64,000 bases of DNA from Holdemania sp. Marseille-P2844 (GTDB taxonomy: Bacteria; Bacillota_I; Bacilli_A; Erysipelotrichales; Erysipelotrichaceae), in NCBI RefSeq assembly GCF_900120005.1, contig NZ_LT635447.1:1-64000 (forward strand). The letters run 5' to 3'. The notes under the pieces are model-generated. The model saw only the letters and a list, made by a program, of their open reading frames with translations. It had not been told where the DNA came from and did no database searches. The translations under genes and the position numbers were made by a program. This document shows, in pieces, positions 59,755 to 64,000 of this stretch; position 1 is the first letter of the stretch, and every line of letters starts with the position of its first letter.

Positions 59755-61239
59755 TTATTTGTTCGCTGCCGCGTTAGCGCCTGCGATCCGGCCGAAGACC
59801 ATGATATCCGCAATCGCGTCGGAGCCTAAACGGTTGGTGCCGTGGATGCCGCCGGTTACTTCGCCAGCCGCATACAGATTTTCAATGACGTTGCCGTCAA
59901 CATTGACCACCTGAGCTTCCGGATTGATCTTGATGCCGCCCATCGTGTGGTGGATTGCCGGAATCGACTTCATGATATAGTAAGGACCTTCGCCGAAGGC
60001 GATCAGATCGCCGCGCTTGTTGAATTCCTCATCCTTGCCCTTTTCGCAGTATTCGTTATACTTCGCGACGGTGGCCTTCAGGTTTTCCGCATCGATGCCG
60101 AAATGCGCTGCCGCTTCTTCGATCGTGTCGGCTTTTACCAACATGCCGCGTTCAATCAGATCATCATATTCGTTTTGATGCTGCTCGCGGACGCCGGAAG
60201 CGACCATCGAAGCTTCGTCCCAGAACAGATACGAGAAGCCGTCGGTGGTTTCCGTAACCGCTTTGGAGATGACGTCGCGGCGTTCCAGTTCCTCAACGAA
60301 CCGCTTGCCTTCCAGGTTGACTAAGATCGCACGGCCGTCCAGACGGACGTCGCCGACATACAGTAAGCGTCCAGTTTCCGCATCGCAGGTCGGATAGGTC
60401 TGGATCCATTCCATGTCGACCAGCTTCGCGCCGATCGCTTCCGCCATCGTGATGCCGTCGCCAGTCGATCCGACGCTGTTGGTGGACAGGATTTTTTCAT
60501 CCATCATCGGGTTGTACTGCTTGCGCATTTCCAGATTGGAGCCAAAGCCGCCGGTCGCGATGATCACGCCGTTGTGAGCGGTGTAGGTCAGAGTCTGGCC
60601 GTCATGCTGGGCTTCGACGCCGATCACTTTGCCTGCTTCGTCCTGGATCAGTTTGGTTGCCGGCGTATCGGTCTGGATTTCGATGCCCAGCTCGTCGCAT
60701 TTAGCCTTTAACTTCTGAATCGGTTCTACGCCGCTGGCGTTCAGCGGAACCAGACTGCGCTTGACAGAATGACCGCCGAAGAATAACATATTATCCTCAA
60801 ACTGAACATGCACGTCGTCGCGCAGCCATTCCGCAGCGCTCAGGGCATTTTCAGCCAGAACCCGGACCACTTCCGGATCCGCGATATTGTCGCCGCCCTT
60901 CATGATGTCTTCATAGAACAGATCGACGGAATCCTCGATCCCTTCCTTTTCCTGCAGCCAGTTGCCCGGAGCGGCCATTTCCGCACCGGAGATCAGCGTG
61001 TTGCCGCCGACCATCGGCATTTTTTCCAGCACGAGAACGCTCGCGCCGTTTTCCTTTGCGGTGATCGCCGCCGCCATACCGGCTCCGCCTGCGCCTAAGA
61101 CGATTACGTCCGCTTCGGTATTGACGTCCGCAGTTTTCGGCTCGTCGCTGGTCTTCGGCTGTTCCGCAGGCTTCTGCGAACAGGCTGTCAGGCTCAGCGC
61201 CATGACGCCCGCTAACGCCAGAAGAGTTACTTTCTTCAT
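59755..61239 (-). CDS. Exported FAD-binding fumarate-reductase-type flavoprotein (lipoprotein)
   Basis: 494 residues with GGGAGGAAAAAGAA before ATG. A lipoprotein signal ends in LSLTAC (Cys20), then a Thr/Lys/Pro-rich linker. The FAD domain starts with DVIVLGAGGAGMAAAITAKE. Later conserved parts are NTLISGAEMAAPGN, GNRL-type HGTNRLGSDA and the substrate region HHTMGGIKI. These fit the flavocytochrome c/fumarate or urocanate reductase group, a set of extracytoplasmic reductases of unsaturated acids. No FMN-binding domain is attached, so electrons must come from another protein. Its gene faces a two-component system. Confidence 0.93.
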   Translation of the reverse strand: MKKVTLLALAGVMALSLTACSQKPAEQPKTSDEPKTADVNTEADVIVLGAGGAGMAAAITAKENGASVLVLEKMPMVGGNTLISGAEMAAPGNWLQEKEGIEDSVDLFYEDIMKGGDNIADPEVVRVLAENALSAAEWLRDDVHVQFEDNMLFFGGHSVKRSLVPLNASGVEPIQKLKAKCDELGIEIQTDTPATKLIQDEAGKVIGVEAQHDGQTLTYTAHNGVIIATGGFGSNLEMRKQYNPMMDEKILSTNSVGSTGDGITMAEAIGAKLVDMEWIQTYPTCDAETGRLLYVGDVRLDGRAILVNLEGKRFVEELERRDVISKAVTETTDGFSYLFWDEASMVASGVREQHQNEYDDLIERGMLVKADTIEEAAAHFGIDAENLKATVAKYNEYCEKGKDEEFNKRGDLIAFGEGPYYIMKSIPAIHHTMGGIKINPEAQVVNVDGNVIENLYAAGEVTGGIHGTNRLGSDAIADIMVFGRIAGANAAANK

Positions 61240-61320
61240 TTCTTTTTCCTCCCTTTGACAACATCACTTATTTGTGATTACATTAGCATTATAGCCCGGC
61301 AGGACTTGTTTGTATTTGCA

Positions 61321-61340
61321 CAAATTTTCGAAAATTTGTA
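61321..61340. promoter_or_regulatory. Perfect 20-bp palindrome in the divergent promoter region
   Basis: The half-site ACAAATTTTC is followed immediately by its exact reverse complement. It lies between the flavoprotein gene, whose likely -10 TATAAT is near 61289-61294, and the sensor kinase gene starting at 61365. It is a good candidate operator for control of one or both transcripts. Confidence 0.7.
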
Positions 61341-61364
61341 CTTTATCAACCTGAGGTGATCCCC

Positions 61365-63074
61365 ATGAAATTTAAAACCCGAATGATCGTGACATTCAGC
61401 GCGCTGATCACCGCCGCCTTTGCGGTTTTGATGAGCCTTGTATACCTGACCGTTTCCCATGCCAATCAACAGCTGGTCTCCTCCACCAGCGTCCAGCTGT
61501 TCGACGCCAAAGCCCGCGAAGCCGGCGACTGGCTGGCCCAGCGCGTCAGTGAACTGGAAATCATCGCGCTCAGCCCGGCGGTGCAGTCGATGGATTTTGA
61601 CCGCATCCGGCCGTTTGTCGAAACGCTCAACGCCGACGTCGGGCAGCGCTATGGCAATCAATGGGGCACCTTCGCCATCGGCATGCGCGATGGGATCGGC
61701 TGGGTGGCCCAGGATAAGACGATCGACGTATCCGGTCGCGATTATTTTGAACGTGCAATGACCGGTGATGAACCATTTATTCTGAGCGAACCGGTCACTT
61801 CCAAGACCGACAACGCCCCGATCGCCCTGATCTGTTATCCGCTGCGCAAAGACGGTGTGCCGTATGGTTTTATCAACGGTGCGATCGCGCTCAACCGGCT
61901 GACGGAGCTGGCGCAGGGGATTGATTTCTATAACGGGATATCGTGGATTATGGACAGCGAGGGACGCAACTACACCGTGCTGCCGGAAGCGCTGAGCAGC
62001 GCGAAGCTGGCGCAGTTCGCCGAGCATCTGAAAGTGGATCCGCCGACATCCACCCGTTATGTCTCGGACGGCAGTTCGTTTTTCTACTTTACGCCGATCC
62101 CGATGACGGAGGATTGGTTTTTATGTACGCAGGTGCCGCGTTCCGTCTTGATGCAGAACACCTATTCTTTATTGGGAACGCTGGCGATGGTATGGATCGT
62201 CTTGTTAGGCGTGACGATCTTCGCGGCGATCCTGCTTTCCCGCACGATCAGCCGGCCGCTGGCTCAGCTGTGCGCCACCATGGACCAGGCCGGAACCGGC
62301 GATCTGAGCATCCGGGCAGAAGAACGGGGCGGTGATGAAATCGCAACGCTGGCCCGTTCCTTCAACAAGCTGACGGCCCAGATCCAGCGGCTGATGAACC
62401 AGCTGATCGATCAGGAAAAAGCAAAACGGCGGGCCGAGCTGCGGATCTTGCAAGCTCAGATCAACCCGCACTTTCTCTACAACACGCTCGATATGCTGCA
62501 CTGGATGGCTTACGATCACAACGACGAAGACATGCTTCAGCTGATCAGCACGTTATCCAGCTTTTACCGGATTTCCCTGAGCCGCGGCGACGAGTTCATC
62601 CCCCTGCCGCGCGAGCTGGATCACGTCCGGTATTATCTGGAAATACAGAAAATGCGGTTTGCGGATCAGTTTGATTTCACGATTGAAGCTTCGCCTGAAA
62701 CGCAATCGTTGTTAATGCTGAAGCTGCTGCTGCAGCCGCTGGCGGAAAACGCGGTTGCGCATGGCATCAAACCGTGCCCGCATCCGTGTACGCTGTCGAT
62801 TCAGGCGCGCCGCCGCGGTGCGGACGTGGAAATTAAGGTCAGCGACAACGGTGTGGGAATGGACTCCGAAACGCTCGGCCAGCTGCGCCGGGCGTTCGAC
62901 ACGGGAAAAAGCAGTCTGGGCTTCGGCCTGGTCAACGTCCACCAGCGGATTCGTTTAACCTATGGCAAGGACTACGGACTGACGCTGGACAGCGCGAGCG
63001 GACAGGGCACGGTGGTTACAGTGCGGATTCCGGCAATTGAGGAGGATCATGATGTGGAAAGTATTAATTTGTGA
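61365..63074 (+). CDS. Membrane sensor histidine kinase (YesM/LytS-type)
   Basis: 569 residues from ATG at 61365, after GAGGTGAT. Transmembrane helix 1 (about 8-30) and helix 2 (about 270-292) bracket an extracellular dCache-like sensor domain. A HAMP segment follows (RTISRPLAQLCATMDQ), then the His_kinase core with LQAQINPHFLYNTLDML and an ATPase domain with QPLAENAVAHGI, DNGVGM and GFGLVNVHQRI. It should detect an external ligand, perhaps the substrate of the divergent flavoprotein, and phosphorylate the regulator encoded next, which overlaps it by 23 bp. Confidence 0.95.
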   Translation: MKFKTRMIVTFSALITAAFAVLMSLVYLTVSHANQQLVSSTSVQLFDAKAREAGDWLAQRVSELEIIALSPAVQSMDFDRIRPFVETLNADVGQRYGNQWGTFAIGMRDGIGWVAQDKTIDVSGRDYFERAMTGDEPFILSEPVTSKTDNAPIALICYPLRKDGVPYGFINGAIALNRLTELAQGIDFYNGISWIMDSEGRNYTVLPEALSSAKLAQFAEHLKVDPPTSTRYVSDGSSFFYFTPIPMTEDWFLCTQVPRSVLMQNTYSLLGTLAMVWIVLLGVTIFAAILLSRTISRPLAQLCATMDQAGTGDLSIRAEERGGDEIATLARSFNKLTAQIQRLMNQLIDQEKAKRRAELRILQAQINPHFLYNTLDMLHWMAYDHNDEDMLQLISTLSSFYRISLSRGDEFIPLPRELDHVRYYLEIQKMRFADQFDFTIEASPETQSLLMLKLLLQPLAENAVAHGIKPCPHPCTLSIQARRRGADVEIKVSDNGVGMDSETLGQLRRAFDTGKSSLGFGLVNVHQRIRLTYGKDYGLTLDSASGQGTVVTVRIPAIEEDHDVESINL

Positions 63075-63825
63075 CGATGAAGCGATGACCCGGCGGGGCT
63101 TGACCAGGATGATCGGCCACTGCCGAAAGGATATGGAAGTGGTGGGCGCCGCGGCCCAGGGAGAGGAAGCGTGTGCGATGATCGAACAGCTGCGGCCGTC
63201 GATCGTCTTCATGGATATCAACATGCCGTTAGTCAGCGGACTGGAAGTCATTGAGCGCTACCATGAGGATCCGCGGCTGCGGTTTGTGATCATCTCCGGC
63301 TACAGCGACTTTGAATACGCGCAGAAAGCGTGCCGCTACCATGTCGTCGATTACTTGTTGAAGCCGGTCACCGAGGAACAGCTCAGCGCCGTGCTGGATC
63401 GCTGCGCGGCGATGCTCCAGCAGGAGATCACAACCTCCCGGATCGTGGTCCCGCAGCATCAGGACCGCCGGATGATCACACAGGTGCTGCAGGAAATTGA
63501 TCGCCGGGCGACGGACAGCGAGTTTTCGCTCAATCAGCTCTCTGAACAATTTCACGTTTCCGCTTCCTATCTGTCGCGGATCATCAAAGAAGAAGTCAAC
63601 TGTACGTTCAGCGAACTGATCAACGAAAAACGGCTGACGAAGGCGCGGACGATGCTGCTAAGTCCAGAGCCGTATCTGATGTGGGAAATCGCCGAACAGT
63701 GCGGCTTCACGTCGCAGCATTATTTCTGCCGGGTATTCAAAAACCGCTTCGGTCTCAGTCCCCAGCAATGCCGCCAGATGATGAAGGAAGAAAAACAAAT
63801 ATCAGAGGATTCCAATTATGAATGA
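63052..63825 (+). CDS. YesN-type response regulator with AraC DNA-binding domain
   Basis: 257 residues from ATG at 63052, six bases after GGAGG. The receiver (1-120) has ICDDE, phospho-Asp in VFMDINMP and YLLKPV. The C-terminal AraC domain (about 155-250) has two HTHs: LNQLSEQFHVSASYLSRIIK and IAEQCGFTSQHYFCRVFKNRF. It is the partner of the upstream kinase and probably activates the divergent flavoprotein gene and possibly transport genes beyond the window. Confidence 0.95.
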   Translation: MWKVLICDDEAMTRRGLTRMIGHCRKDMEVVGAAAQGEEACAMIEQLRPSIVFMDINMPLVSGLEVIERYHEDPRLRFVIISGYSDFEYAQKACRYHVVDYLLKPVTEEQLSAVLDRCAAMLQQEITTSRIVVPQHQDRRMITQVLQEIDRRATDSEFSLNQLSEQFHVSASYLSRIIKEEVNCTFSELINEKRLTKARTMLLSPEPYLMWEIAEQCGFTSQHYFCRVFKNRFGLSPQQCRQMMKEEKQISEDSNYE

Positions 63826-64000
63826 TCTTGAAAAAGCGCGTATTTTCTCCGTGCATCACAAAGCACAGTGACTTCAGGATCAGCGCTGCGGATGTTTCTG
63901 TTGTCTTGCCATTTTTGATCCCCGGGAAATTATGATTACAGGTATAGATGATCTTGTCGATCAGATCCGAAACGAAACCTGAATCTTCTAAATCCTTTCT
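63755..64000 (-). CDS. Possible partial gene at the right edge
   Basis: A minus-strand frame is open from 64000 to a stop at 63755 (81 codons). The first part reads RKDLEDSGFVSDLIDKIIYT and then FPGIKNGKTTETSAALILKS, which looks protein-like; the last 24 codons overlap the response regulator gene in antisense. No family is recognised and the start is outside the window, so it may be chance. Confidence 0.28.
   Translation of the reverse strand, partial: RKDLEDSGFVSDLIDKIIYTCNHNFPGIKNGKTTETSAALILKSLCFVMHGENTRFFKIIHNWNPLIFVFLPSSSGGIAGD

Noticed and set aside
63818-63871. 17-codon plus-strand ORF overlapping the response regulator stop
   Set aside because: It starts in an ATGAATGA overlap like a coupled gene but ends after 17 codons with no continuing frame; probably not a gene.

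Overview
The window joins two kinds of DNA. Positions 1 to about 34,350 are the inner part of a siphovirus-type prophage, cut off at the left edge. It abuts the 3' end of a tRNA-Leu(GAG) gene at 34,350-34,433. From there to 64,000 is host chromosome, which reads as more GC-rich than the phage. The host looks like a low-to-mid-GC Bacillota. The evidence is a T-box riboswitch, strong GGAGG ribosome binding sites, BlaI/BlaR1-type regulation, a YesM/YesN two-component pair, and phage families typical of Clostridia and Erysipelotrichia. A Holdemania-like Erysipelotrichaceae host would fit, but that is inference; no rRNA or other marker is present.

Prophage layout, in the direction of transcription (almost everything is on the minus strand, right to left). 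The lysogeny module sits at 31.4-34.2 kb: a CI-type repressor, a TM2 membrane protein and the integrase on the plus strand, divergent from Cro-side genes across a compact double promoter with two matching dyads. A 430-bp gap at 30.5-30.9 kb holds a plus-strand structured RNA candidate ending in an intrinsic terminator. Then come an HTH protein, small early proteins, a secreted glucosaminidase-like protein, a degenerate N6-methylase, a second tyrosine recombinase, an SbcC-like ATPase, a cold-shock protein, a RecT-like annealing protein, an MBL-fold protein, a replication initiator with possible internal iterons, SSB and a DNA methyltransferase. Small genes, including a pentapeptide-repeat protein, lead to an ArpU/RinA-like late regulator. 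An AT-rich two-gene insert bounded by terminators follows. The late region runs ParB-DUF4417, a JAB-motif protein, small and large terminase, portal, minor capsid, scaffold, major capsid, connectors, tail tube, tail assembly chaperones joined by a -1 frameshift, and tape measure. Lysis genes are presumably left of position 1.

Chromosome layout. At 34.6-45.2 kb four overlapping genes form a signalling operon: a response regulator with GGDEF and EAL domains, two very large soluble hybrid PAS kinases, and a separate HPt protein. It looks like a phosphorelay feeding c-di-GMP breakdown. Next come two tiny membrane proteins, a pentapeptide-repeat protein, and a BlaI/M56 peptidase pair with two operators. 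An M14 carboxypeptidase follows. An amino-acid ABC transporter, with binding protein and permease fused, is controlled by a T-box whose specifier reads as arginine. Then come a nucleoid-associated protein, a small unknown protein and a Bcp peroxiredoxin.

At 56.3-58.9 kb a glycerate kinase with a structured leader is followed by a GNAT acetyltransferase fused to a decayed glycerate-kinase copy. After a degraded stretch with a LysR remnant, an exported fumarate-reductase-type flavoprotein faces a divergent YesM/YesN two-component system across a perfect 20-bp palindrome.

Most notable: the structured RNA at 30.6-30.9 kb, the GNAT-pseudo-glycerate-kinase fusion, the AT-rich cargo pair at 15.3-15.8 kb, the secreted wall-enzyme-like protein in the early phage region, and the multi-kinase c-di-GMP operon.
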